Shown here in pieces: positions 10,477-18,155 of a stretch of 64,000 nucleotides of DNA (positions are counted from its first letter, which is position 1; each line of letters starts with the position of its first letter). The translations under genes and the position numbers were made by a program. The notes below the pieces were generated by a model. That model did not search any database. It saw only the letters and a list, made by a program, of their open reading frames with translations, and was not told the origin of the DNA. Location of the stretch: NCBI RefSeq assembly GCF_003385595.1, contig NZ_QNUE01000015.1, forward strand, positions 1-64,000. Direction: 5' to 3'. The stretch is from Chryseobacterium flavum. Its GTDB lineage: Bacteria; Bacteroidota; Bacteroidia; Flavobacteriales; Weeksellaceae.

Positions 10477-10734
10477 ATGAAATTCCCAACTTTAGAAGAA
10501 AATGAGTTTACTGTTCTAATGGCAAATTGTGAAACAGGAATTGTTTTAGATGTAAATTTTAATATCTACCAAAATAATATTGAAAATCAAGAGGTTTATT
10601 CTATTTTTGAAAATATCCAGCAAGCAAAGGAATTTATTAATAAGACTTCTGAGAAATATGATAAGATAGAATTTATAATCTATAATTCAAAACAAGAAGT
10701 CGTCGAATTTATTAAAGCTAAATTTGGCTCATAA
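10477..10734 (+). CDS. Small cytosolic candidate immunity protein for RHS tip C
   Basis: This 85-aa acidic protein has no signal peptide, lipobox or membrane segment, unlike the other three candidate immunity proteins here. It starts 4 nt after the ADP-ribosyltransferase-like tip. Such toxins act on cytosolic targets, so a cytosolic partner fits. No family is recognised; the role is inferred from position and size. Confidence 0.55.
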   Translation: MKFPTLEENEFTVLMANCETGIVLDVNFNIYQNNIENQEVYSIFENIQQAKEFINKTSEKYDKIEFIIYNSKQEVVEFIKAKFGS

Positions 10735-10750
10735 TAAAAAATCCAACTTT

Positions 10751-10953
10751 TGGACTGCCCCCAAAAAGTTAGACACTTTTTAGGGGCATTTTTTATGTAT
10801 AGAAAAGAAAAATTTAGCGTTGCTTTCGAATTAGAATGTATTGAACTTCACAAAAGTTCTCATCGTTCGTTTGAATCTATAGCAACAGAGAAAGTATTTA
10901 ATGAAAGCAATCTGCGCAGAAGTATGTGTTTTCTTTATCTAAAGAATTTCTAA
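10751..10953 (+). pseudogene. IS3-family-like transposase remnant (left end plus broken orfA)
   Basis: The segment opens with TGGACTGCCCCCAAAAAGTT, resembling IS3/IS150-group ends in flavobacteria. An ATG at 10795 begins a 52-codon frame (MYRKEKFSVAFELECIEL) like the N-terminal helix-turn-helix of IS3 OrfA, but it loses similarity and stops. No OrfB, DDE motif or right end is visible, so this is an inactive relic. Family assignment rests on the end sequence and the short N-terminal match. Confidence 0.5.
10756..10788 (+). terminator. Inverted repeat acting as probable terminator within the IS remnant
   Basis: Arms TGCCCCCAAAAAGT and ACTTTTTAGGGGCA pair over 14 positions with one mismatch around a 5-nt loop and are followed by six T. 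It lies 21 nt after candidate immunity gene C, so it probably ends that transcript even if it derives from an insertion-sequence end. Confidence 0.6.
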
Positions 10954-11084
10954 ATCAGAAATACATTATTGTCAATATATTTAATAAGGGTAGTAAAATT
11001 TACAAAAAGAGATATTCAGAAGGAAACAGAAATAAAGAATATTATGTCGTAATCACAAGTCCAGATTTTTCAAAACTTGATTAA
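10923..11084 (+). pseudogene. 3' fragment of an unidentified small gene
   Basis: A 53-codon open frame without a start codon encodes a plausible soluble C-terminus (IYKKRYSEGNRNKEYYVVIT) ending in TAA. It lies between the insertion-sequence relic and the next cassette. It may be the tail of a lost immunity gene; the evidence is only protein-like sequence and context. Confidence 0.3.
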
Positions 11085-11145
11085 AAATGTGAAATATTCA
11101 CTCTCGCTTCCGTACGAGTGTATCGTAGGGAAATTAGAACAAAAA

Positions 11146-11166
11146 AACCTCGCAATTTGCGAGGTT
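11146..11166. terminator. Hairpin at the seam before cassette D
   Basis: A perfect 9-bp stem AACCTCGCA/TGCGAGGTT with a 3-nt loop is preceded by seven A. The A-run makes it a better terminator for minus-strand transcription. RHS core homology of cassette D begins immediately after it. Confidence 0.6.
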
Positions 11167-12055
11167 GTATCAATATAAGTACCAAGGACAGGAATTGCAA
11201 GAAACTGGTTTTTACTCGTTTAAATGGCGTGAATACATGCCTGATATAGGACGCCTTGCTCAAGTAGATCCGCTTGCTGAAAAATATCCTTATAATTCTA
11301 CGTATGCTTTTCAAGAGAATAAGTTAGAAATGGGTGTTGAATTGGAGGGATTGGAATTACTGAAAAATCATACCGGATTTTTTGCAATTCATGGTAATGC
11401 AATGAGAGTTGTTCGAGCTCCGGGATCACAAGTAAGTAACGGTCGAGCAACCTTTACCGCTGCTGATATTGGATTATCTACAAAAGGATATAATCCCGGT
11501 GGTGCAAGAATATCTGACGGTTCATCAGGTTTAAGGTTAAAATCTCATGCTTATAGTGGTCCTACGCCAAACGGCGCAACAATGGAAAATGTACAGGAAA
11601 CACCTGAAAGCATGGATAGTCAGAAGTTTACCACTACAAAAAGAGGTTTAGAAATGACCAACAAAATGATAAAGAATTATGATAAGCTCAATACTGCTGC
11701 AGGAGGAGCGCAGGAATTGGTCGGGTTACTAGATTTAGCTTCTAACATTCCTGATGCTATAAAAAGTACAAAGGCTTACACACAGGCTGCTAAAGATGTG
11801 AAAGCAATAGATTTTCAAGCTACTCAAATGGATCTTGCAATAGATTTGGTAAATTCTAGCGGAATTGACATGACAACGCAAACAAGGAATGATGTGATAA
11901 ATTATGTTTTTGACGGAGCTGTACCTAATCCAGGAGCGGGACTAATGCCAAACTCTTTGATCATTCAAAATGGAACACAGATTTTAAGAAATAATAAACT
12001 GCCAATACAGCCTCTTGACGAGCAGATAAATACCAATAAAAAAGTTTTACCATAA
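11165..12055 (+). CDS. Orphan RHS C-terminal cassette D (divergent core, unknown tip)
   Basis: TTG 11165 is only a nominal start; the frame emerges from the hairpin with no ribosome-binding site. The core is a different subtype (YQYKYQGQELQETGFYSFKW, PDIGRLAQVDPLAEK, then YAFQENKLEMGVELEGLEL) and lacks DPDG. It therefore came from another RHS lineage than cassettes A-C. The ~240-residue tip contains FFAIHGNAMRVVRAPGS and a helical C-terminal half. I recognise no catalytic motif. The stop codon overlaps the start of the next gene by 1 nt, indicating coupling with its candidate immunity gene. Confidence 0.65.
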   Translation: MYQYKYQGQELQETGFYSFKWREYMPDIGRLAQVDPLAEKYPYNSTYAFQENKLEMGVELEGLELLKNHTGFFAIHGNAMRVVRAPGSQVSNGRATFTAADIGLSTKGYNPGGARISDGSSGLRLKSHAYSGPTPNGATMENVQETPESMDSQKFTTTKRGLEMTNKMIKNYDKLNTAAGGAQELVGLLDLASNIPDAIKSTKAYTQAAKDVKAIDFQATQMDLAIDLVNSSGIDMTTQTRNDVINYVFDGAVPNPGAGLMPNSLIIQNGTQILRNNKLPIQPLDEQINTNKKVLP

Positions 12056-12489
12056 TGAAAGCCATTAAATATATCTCATTAGCTTTAATTTTATTAAGTA
12101 TAAGTTGTTGTGTAAATAAGAAACAAAAAGATGAAGATCAGATTAAAACAACGATTCAGAATTTTTGGAAATCAGTTCAAAACAATGATGAAGCAAACTA
12201 TTTAAAATTAGTTGATGGCAGTGAAGAATACCAATTTGCAATGTTGAATCAATTACATTATCTTAATAGGAATTATAGCAAAATTAGGAATGTTGTAGAG
12301 TCTAAAGAGATGCAAATAAAAGATACAAATGAATTAGGAGAATCTCAAAAATGTGTTGAGTATTTATTTGTAAAACCTAATTCTACTGTAGAGCCATTGA
12401 GTGTTAAGCTGTTCTTTTTTAGACCGGTAGGCTACAATAAAATATTCAATGTTCAAATTTTAGGAAATATGCCAGAATGGGAAAAATAA
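12055..12489 (+). CDS. Lipoprotein, candidate immunity protein for RHS tip D
   Basis: This 144-aa protein has lipobox SISC (Cys18, followed by another Cys). The mature part is small and alpha+beta, with IQNFWKSVQNNDEANYLKLV, a pattern like NTF2/DUF4878-type lipoproteins; that resemblance is weak. Its ATG overlaps the tip D stop codon by 1 nt and a strong terminator follows. The immunity role is inferred from context. Confidence 0.6.
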   Translation: MKAIKYISLALILLSISCCVNKKQKDEDQIKTTIQNFWKSVQNNDEANYLKLVDGSEEYQFAMLNQLHYLNRNYSKIRNVVESKEMQIKDTNELGESQKCVEYLFVKPNSTVEPLSVKLFFFRPVGYNKIFNVQILGNMPEWEK

Positions 12490-12512
12490 CTTGTTCTTTC
12501 CACAAATAACAT

Positions 12513-12543
12513 AAAAACTCCACTCATTGAGTGGAGTTTTTTT
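12513..12543 (+). terminator. Terminator after candidate immunity gene D
   Basis: Stem AAAAACTCCACTC/GAGTGGAGTTTTT with a 3-nt loop and a T7 tail, 23 nt after the stop codon. It closes the toxin-cassette array. Confidence 0.85.
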
Positions 12544-12661
12544 ATTATAAAATGCTTTGAATTTTCCTCTTCGCAATAAAAGCATCAATGAACTATACTT
12601 CCGAAATCCATAATAAAGAAACTTATAGGCTTAAAAAACCTTGTTTGCTATTGAAATGTAA

Positions 12662-13402
12662 ATATATGAAAACAAAATCGGTTCTTCAAAACTGAAAAAA
12701 AAAACGGAAAAAATCAAAGTTACAGAAGTAGAACCAAGAGCAGAACCCAAAACAATAATAGAATTTTTGGAGCAAAAAGGATTACTACAAGAACTTAACA
12801 AACTCATAGAAAAAGCAGGAATTATCGGGGAAGAAAACAGCAGACTGTTGTTGTTTTTAATCATCATAAGTTACCTAAATAAAAATCCTTTGCACGCATT
12901 GGTACAAGGAAGTTTGGGAAGCGGGAAAACACATATTATCAGCAGAATTGCGGACCTGATGCCACAGGAAGATGTACTGAGATTTACGAGAATTACAGAA
13001 TCGAGTTTATATAATTGGGGAGAATTTGATTTATTCCAAAAGATAATTATTATAGAAGATTTAGACGGTCTGAAAGAAGATGCTTTGTATGCGTTGAGAG
13101 AATTTATATCGAACCAGGTGTTAAGAAGTTCAGTAACCATAAAAGACAAAAAGGAAAATAATAAATCTTCTCATAAAATTGTAAAAGGTCAGTTCAGTTC
13201 TTTATCAGCAACGACAAAAGGCGAAACTTACGAAGACAATATGAGCAGAAGTTTTTTATTGGCAGTCGATGAAAGCAAAGAGCAAACGCAGAGAATTATC
13301 GAGTATCAGAACCGCAGAAATGCCGGAGAAATCGACAGAAACGAGCAGGAAAAAGCAATCGGTTTTGTACAGAAAGAAATTTTTTCTGCTTTATTTATAT
13401 AA
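12662..13402 (+). pseudogene. Truncated primase/helicase-like ATPase of a mobile element
   Basis: The frame is open from 12662 without a convincing start; TTG 12767 is internal. It encodes the P-loop ATPase part of the CHC2/toprim-type DNA primases carried by Bacteroidota mobile elements: Walker A in VQGSLGSGKTHIISRIADLM, Walker B-like KIIIIEDLDG, and GQFSSLSATTKGETYEDNMS. The N-terminal zinc-finger/toprim part and the C-terminus are missing, and the frame ends in unrelated sequence (FSALFI). It is a relic of an integrated element at the end of the toxin island. Confidence 0.65.
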
Positions 13403-13679
13403 TCTTCTTTTAAAAGAGACCTTACATATCCCTCTAAATTATTTGTATCATAAGGTTTGAAATATTTAATTTTTGAAGCAGTGGGGTTTCTTTTTTTGAT
13501 TTAAATTCAATTTTATTATTACAGTAGCTGTTAAAATAATTTTCAAATTCTGTTACCTTGAGTTTGATGTAAATTATATACAATGAGCTAATTATGATTT
13601 TTATGTATATTGGTATTATCAAATTAAAGCGTAATCCGAAAAGCATATAGAGTAGGAAAAAATCAAAAAAAATAGTACT

Positions 13680-13820
13680 ATGAAAAACCTAAGAAAACTT
13701 TCAAAACGAGAATTAAAAACAGTTCAGGGAGGTATCCCGATGTGTTTGTCAGGATATTACTGGTGTTCATTTGTGAAAAAATGTATTCCGGTTGGAACAA
13801 CATGCGGACTTATTGATTAA
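13680..13820 (+). CDS. Bacteriocin-like peptide precursor with double-glycine leader
   Basis: This 46-aa gene encodes a leader MKNLRKLSKRELKTVQGG, matching the bacteriocin-type double-glycine signal (LxxLSKxELKxVxGG). A 28-residue core begins at IPMCLSGYYWCSFVKKC and has four cysteines at positions 22, 29, 35 and 42. GG leaders are normally cut by C39-peptidase ABC exporters; no exporter or modification enzyme is in this window. Related small peptides are common in Chryseobacterium. A hairpin terminator follows 21 nt after the stop. Whether it is antimicrobial, a signal or something else is unknown. Confidence 0.75.
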   Translation: MKNLRKLSKRELKTVQGGIPMCLSGYYWCSFVKKCIPVGTTCGLID

Positions 13821-13841
13821 TCCGATTGATAAATAATGAAC

Positions 13842-13872
13842 AGGCTGTCTCAGAAATGAGCAGCCTATTTTA
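13842..13872 (+). terminator. Terminator after the double-glycine peptide gene
   Basis: Arms AGGCTG(T)CTCA/TGAGCAGCCT close on a GAAA tetraloop with one bulged T, followed by ATTTTATG. Confidence 0.65.
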
Positions 13873-13932
13873 TGCCTTTCCACTAAGAAAATTTGAATGA
13901 ACTTTTGCATATTTTTATTTCAAGACAAAAAT

Positions 13933-14236
13933 ATGAGTGAGAAAAACATTATTTTGCAGTCTTAAATTATAGAACTTTCGTGCGATCCGGAACAAATTAT
14001 ATTCTTGCTGTTTGTATTATTTTTCTCAATGTGGCAATATTACTTGTAAACATATACATAATTAGAAATGGCTTTCACCCTTTTGAAGGGAGTTTAAATT
14101 TTTCTTTCCAGCAATTGCAACATTTTTCAAAGACCTAAAAAGTAAATCCACAATGTTAGCATTAAATATGTCAGGAATGTTTATAGCTGTTTCAGGAACT
14201 TTTTTGGCTTTTATGATGATAACAATTCAGTGTTAA
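13933..14236 (+). pseudogene. Frameshifted small membrane protein gene
   Basis: From ATG 13933 the frame starts MSEKN and stops early. Restoring one A in the A5 run near 13942-13946 gives a continuous protein. It runs KHYFAVLNYRTFVRSG, then a hydrophobic helix (YILAVCIIFLNVAILLVNIY), then NGFHPFEGSLNFSFQQLQH. Restoring one T in the T5 run near 14123-14127 continues it through a second hydrophobic helix (MFIAVSGTFLAFMMITIQC) to TAA 14236. Both lesions are single-base losses in homopolymers, so either decay or sequencing error is possible. The ~100-aa product with two membrane segments is not recognised. Confidence 0.4.
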
Positions 14237-14482
14237 ATCAGAACAGTATTATAGGATCAGAGCAGAACTGTATGATCCATGTGAGTTTGGAAATTTCAGG
14301 AGATAGTCAATTTTTTAGCGGATGATTCCAGTCTTGTACTTTTACATAATTTTTCTTCAGTGCAAAAGTATAAGTAAGAATCTTTTATTTGATTCAGAAT
14401 ATGGTAAAAAAATCATAAAAACCGGATTTTCAACTCTCACTGAAAAACCGTATTTTTGTACATCTAAAAAGTAAAAGAACGA
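14237..14482. other. Intergenic region before purB
   Basis: AT-rich; I see no gene. The only signal is the purB promoter near its right end. Confidence 0.5.
14451..14458 (+). promoter_or_regulatory. purB promoter, -7 element
   Basis: TATTTTTG fits the Bacteroidota TAnnTTTG consensus, 24 nt before the purB ATG. No clear -33 element is visible. Confidence 0.6.
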
Positions 14483-15910
14483 ATGAATTCCTACAAAAAT
14501 CCATTGGAAGAGCGCTATTCCAGTGAAGAAATGTTGTTTAACTTCTCACACAATAACAAATTCCGTACCTGGAGAAAGCTTTGGATCGCTTTAGCTGAAA
14601 TTGAAAAAGACCTTGGTCTTGAGATTACAGATGAGCAGATTGCAGAATTGAAAGCAAATGCTGAAAATATCGATTATGATAAAGCAGCAGAATATGAAAA
14701 GAAATTCCGTCATGATGTAATGGCTCACGTTCATACCTATGGAGATGTGGCGCCTTCAGCAAAGGGGATTATCCATTTGGGAGCTACTTCAGCTTTTGTA
14801 GGAGATAATACAGACTTAATTCAGATCCGTGACGGGCTTTTAATTTTAAAGAAAAAGCTGGTTAATGTAATGAAAAATCTTTCGGATTTTGCTATTCAGT
14901 ATAAAGATTTACCGACTTTAGGATTTACACACTTTCAGCCGGCACAGCTAACAACGGTTGGGAAAAGAGCAACTCTTTGGTTACAGAGTTTGGTTCTTGA
15001 CATCGAAGAACTGGATTTCTTCCTTGAAACCCTTCGTTTCAGAGGAGTAAAGGGAACAACAGGAACTGCTGCAAGTTTCCTTGAACTTTTTAACGGTGAC
15101 TATTCTAAAGTAAAACACTTAGACAAAGAACTTTCAAAAAGATTCGGTTTTGAGAAAGTTTTCGGAGTTTCCGGACAGACCTACGATAGAAAAATTGATG
15201 CTAAAGTAGTAGCCTTACTGGGAAATATTGCACAATCTGCACATAAATTCACAAACGATCTTCGTTTACTTCAGAACCTTAAGGAAATTGAAGAACCATT
15301 CGAGAAAAACCAGATCGGTTCATCAGCAATGGCTTACAAGCGTAACCCAATGAGAAGTGAAAGAATCGGGGCATTGGCAAAATACGTCATGTCTCTGACC
15401 ACGAGTTCCGCAATGGTAGCTTCTACCCAGTGGTTTGAAAGAACATTAGACGACTCTGCAAACAAAAGATTAACCATTCCACAGGCATTTTTAGCCGTTG
15501 ATGCTATTCTGTTGATCTGGAACAATATTATGAATGGAATTGTTGTATATCCGAACAGGATTAACAAACATATTATGGAAGAGCTTCCTTTCATGGCGAC
15601 AGAATATATCATCATGGAAGAAGTAAAAGCCGGCGGTGACCGTCAGGAAATCCATGAAGTAATCAGAGTACATTCTATGGAAGCTTCGAAAAAGGTAAAA
15701 GTGGAAGGTAAAGAAAATGACCTTATTGAAAGAATCTTAAATGATGATTCTTTAAAATTAGATAAATCGAAATTAAAAGAAGTTTTAGACCCTAAAAACT
15801 TTATAGGGTTTGCACCCATTCAGACGGAGGAATTCGTCAAGAACGAAGTGCAGCCGATTCTGGTCCAGAATAAAGATTTAATAGGATTAGAAGCAGATCT
15901 TAAAGTATAA
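14483..15910 (+). CDS. purB: Adenylosuccinate lyase
   Basis: This 475-aa cytosolic enzyme of the fumarase/aspartase superfamily cleaves SAICAR to AICAR and adenylosuccinate to AMP in purine synthesis. The family signature SSAMAYKRNP lies at about residues 279-288 and holds the flexible catalytic serine loop. GFTHFQPAQLTTVGKR near residue 150 carries the conserved catalytic histidine region, and LGATSAFVGDNTD near 100 is the other active-site block. Length is normal. The ATG at 14483 fits the N-terminus (MNSYKNPLEERYSSEEM) and promoter spacing. A terminator follows. Confidence 0.95.
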   Translation: MNSYKNPLEERYSSEEMLFNFSHNNKFRTWRKLWIALAEIEKDLGLEITDEQIAELKANAENIDYDKAAEYEKKFRHDVMAHVHTYGDVAPSAKGIIHLGATSAFVGDNTDLIQIRDGLLILKKKLVNVMKNLSDFAIQYKDLPTLGFTHFQPAQLTTVGKRATLWLQSLVLDIEELDFFLETLRFRGVKGTTGTAASFLELFNGDYSKVKHLDKELSKRFGFEKVFGVSGQTYDRKIDAKVVALLGNIAQSAHKFTNDLRLLQNLKEIEEPFEKNQIGSSAMAYKRNPMRSERIGALAKYVMSLTTSSAMVASTQWFERTLDDSANKRLTIPQAFLAVDAILLIWNNIMNGIVVYPNRINKHIMEELPFMATEYIIMEEVKAGGDRQEIHEVIRVHSMEASKKVKVEGKENDLIERILNDDSLKLDKSKLKEVLDPKNFIGFAPIQTEEFVKNEVQPILVQNKDLIGLEADLKV

Positions 15911-15914
15911 CATG

Positions 15915-15945
15915 ATATGCAGTCCTTTTGGGCTGCATATTTTAT
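15915..15945 (+). terminator. purB terminator
   Basis: Arms ATATGCAGTCC/GGGCTGCATAT (one G-T pair) with loop TTTT, followed by TTTATTTT. Confidence 0.8.
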
Positions 15946-15957
15946 TTTCAACCTGAT

Positions 15958-16974
15958 ATGAAAATTGCTGCATTTATTATTACTTTGCTGTTTCCCGTGA
16001 TTATTTTTTCACAGGACTTAAAAGCGAATAAAAAAATCAAATCTGATACGGATTTTGAACATCTGCATTCAGGAATGAAGGCTCCTGTCACTTTGGATAA
16101 CCTTTCACGTACAGCATTGCTAACCAATGCTAAAAACGACAGTATTTTTTCAGCAGAATATGAAGACAAGAATAATGATCTGCTATACAGATTTAAGATC
16201 ATCAATGGTCTGCTTGATGAAGAAAGACTCTCTGGCTTTTATTTCAAAAATATCAGGGACCGGAGATATGCTCCCAGACAGGCTGTTAACAAACTCGTAG
16301 AGATTAAGGAAGGTGTATTTAAGCTGAATGGAATCAGTACCTATTTCTCGCACCTCGGGAAATTAACCAATGTAAGGATTTACGAGGCCGGGTTCTGGAT
16401 ATTTACCTCAGAAATGAGCTGGAAAGGGTCAGACACTTCCGCTTTAGATAAAAAACATGAAGAAGTGATCAGAAAATTACTTCCTTCAAAGCTGGTAGAG
16501 AAAAATCCTTTATCCAAATTCACAGATAATTTTGTTGCCAGAGCGGCTTTTCGGGATTCACTGATGCTTCGGAGTACCTTAAGCAGCAGTTTCAATAAAC
16601 TGAAGTGGACTCATGATAATATTGATAAGTACGAAAGGGCAGCCGGACTTCCCGGCCTTTACCTGGAATACCAGATGGCGGGACTGAACGGCTTCATTGA
16701 TTATAAAACAGAGCAAAATCCAAAGCCGAGTAATGGAGCATATGAAACAACTAATCTGATTGAATTTCTTACTAAGTTGAGAAATGCAGGTTTTATGGAT
16801 GAATTTCTAATGGAAAGCTATTACTATCTGCTGATTCCGCCAAAAGATCACTCATTTGATTTTGAAGGTTACCAGAAGTGGAAATCAGAAAACCCGATTG
16901 AATATGATGTCCATCAGAAATATTATGTACTTGTAAATACAAGGAAAAAAACAGACCTTAGCAAAGAAGAATAG
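15958..16974 (+). CDS. Secreted protein of unknown function
   Basis: This 338-aa protein starts at ATG 15958 with a Sec signal peptide (MKIAAFIITLLFPVIIFSQ). An upstream TTG at 15928 would add ten residues before it and lies inside the purB terminator, so it was rejected. The mature protein is Lys/Asp-rich, with no membrane segment, lipobox or motif I recognise. It lies 13 nt before the WG-repeat protein gene, so the two are probably one transcript. Confidence 0.7.
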   Translation: MKIAAFIITLLFPVIIFSQDLKANKKIKSDTDFEHLHSGMKAPVTLDNLSRTALLTNAKNDSIFSAEYEDKNNDLLYRFKIINGLLDEERLSGFYFKNIRDRRYAPRQAVNKLVEIKEGVFKLNGISTYFSHLGKLTNVRIYEAGFWIFTSEMSWKGSDTSALDKKHEEVIRKLLPSKLVEKNPLSKFTDNFVARAAFRDSLMLRSTLSSSFNKLKWTHDNIDKYERAAGLPGLYLEYQMAGLNGFIDYKTEQNPKPSNGAYETTNLIEFLTKLRNAGFMDEFLMESYYYLLIPPKDHSFDFEGYQKWKSENPIEYDVHQKYYVLVNTRKKTDLSKEE

Positions 16975-16987
16975 CCATTCTATTCTC

Positions 16988-17968
16988 ATGAAAACCATGA
17001 AAAAAATGTTGGTATTTATTTTCCTGATCCCGATACTTTCTTTTTCCCAGAAGAAAGAACCTCTACATTATTTCAAATCCGCTGATTCCCTGGTAGGGGT
17101 AAAAAATAAATCCGGAAAAATAATTGTTCCTGCGCAGTTTAAAATTTTTTCATACCTGAAAGATGGTGATCCGGTGATAGGAGAGACCATTCTTTTTGAC
17201 GGTGAAAAAAATGGAGAGAAAACCGAAAAAAATGCATGGGGATATGTGTATGACAGAAATGGGAAATTCCTGTATCAACCTTTTCTTTACGACAATGGAG
17301 CAGATTATTTCTCTGAAGGGTTGAGAAGATTGGTTAAAAATGGAAAAGTAGGATTTGCAGACCGAAACGGCAAGATCATTATTGAAGCTGAGCATGATTT
17401 TGCATCACCCTTTAATTATGGATATGCTGCATTTTGTGACGGCTGTGATTGGGAAAAAACAAATGATGAGCACAGATCTATTGTAGGAGGAAAATGGGGC
17501 GTAATGAACACCAAAGGAGAAAGTGTTCAGCCGGTTGCAAAACAGACTGGAAATGATGTTGAAATAGATGGGAAATACTACCCGAATCCGTTTCAGTACA
17601 ATGAAAAAGAAAAGAATATCCTTCAGTTCTTTGAAAAGCAGAAGAAAAAGCTTTCAGATCTTTATTATGTAAATTTTTCCAACAAATTATCTGAAAATGA
17701 AAAGAATCTGTTTTTTGAAATTGTAGAAAGGCCAAAAGAGAATTTTCCCTATTATCAGGTGAATACATATAATTACAGGAAGAAGGATTTGGATATGCTG
17801 TACCGTTTCAAATTCCTGGTCTCAGAAGATGGAAAAACATTTTATGCCATAGAAGATTATAATGATAAAAAAGTCCCTTTTGAAAGCTGGTTGAAAGAAG
17901 AAATAAAAAATGCAGAGGATTTTCAGAAAGAACATCAAGACAATCCCAATAAATTTATCAATAAATAG
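16988..17968 (+). CDS. Secreted WG-repeat-like protein
   Basis: This 326-aa protein has a signal peptide ending near LSFS. The N-terminal half has repeats of the WG (KWG) type: VGVKNKSGKIIVPAQF, NAWGYVYDRNGKFLYQ, VGFADRNGKIIIEAEHDF and GKWGVMNTKGE. Such repeats form beta structures of unknown role in Bacteroidota secreted proteins. The C-terminal ~130 residues are unrelated and unrecognised. The start could also be ATG 16997. It probably shares a transcript with the preceding secreted protein. Confidence 0.75.
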   Translation: MKTMKKMLVFIFLIPILSFSQKKEPLHYFKSADSLVGVKNKSGKIIVPAQFKIFSYLKDGDPVIGETILFDGEKNGEKTEKNAWGYVYDRNGKFLYQPFLYDNGADYFSEGLRRLVKNGKVGFADRNGKIIIEAEHDFASPFNYGYAAFCDGCDWEKTNDEHRSIVGGKWGVMNTKGESVQPVAKQTGNDVEIDGKYYPNPFQYNEKEKNILQFFEKQKKKLSDLYYVNFSNKLSENEKNLFFEIVERPKENFPYYQVNTYNYRKKDLDMLYRFKFLVSEDGKTFYAIEDYNDKKVPFESWLKEEIKNAEDFQKEHQDNPNKFINK

Positions 17969-17996
17969 TATAAAATTGGAAATTCGGCAGTTCAAA

Positions 17997-18030
17997 TTTG
18001 AAGAATATATGACTTATTCCTTTAAATTTG
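17997..18030 (+). promoter_or_regulatory. purL: purL promoter (-33 TTTG and -7 TAAATTTG)
   Basis: TTTG at 17997-18000 and TAAATTTG at 18023-18030 are separated by 22 nt, close to the Bacteroidota spacing. A leader of about 120 nt separates it from the purL ATG. Confidence 0.65.
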
Positions 18031-18155
18031 TACAGAATAATAGTTGGAGGGAAAATCTCTTTAAAAAATTCCAATATATATGGGTTTAAGGAAAGAAGCT
18101 TTAACTCATAAAAAGTAAAAGAAAAATAAATCTAATATTAAAAATCTGACATCTA

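Noticed and set aside
6219..12489. A type VI secretion origin for the RHS toxin
   Set aside because: No PAAR, VgrG or Tss genes are present and the RHS proteins have Sec signal peptides.
15928..15957. Upstream TTG extension of the secreted protein at 15958
   Set aside because: It lies in the purB terminator and adds residues before a clean signal peptide.
18031..18155. A purine riboswitch in the purL leader
   Set aside because: The ~125-nt AT-rich leader shows no conserved purine-aptamer bases or terminator; only a covariance search could revive it.
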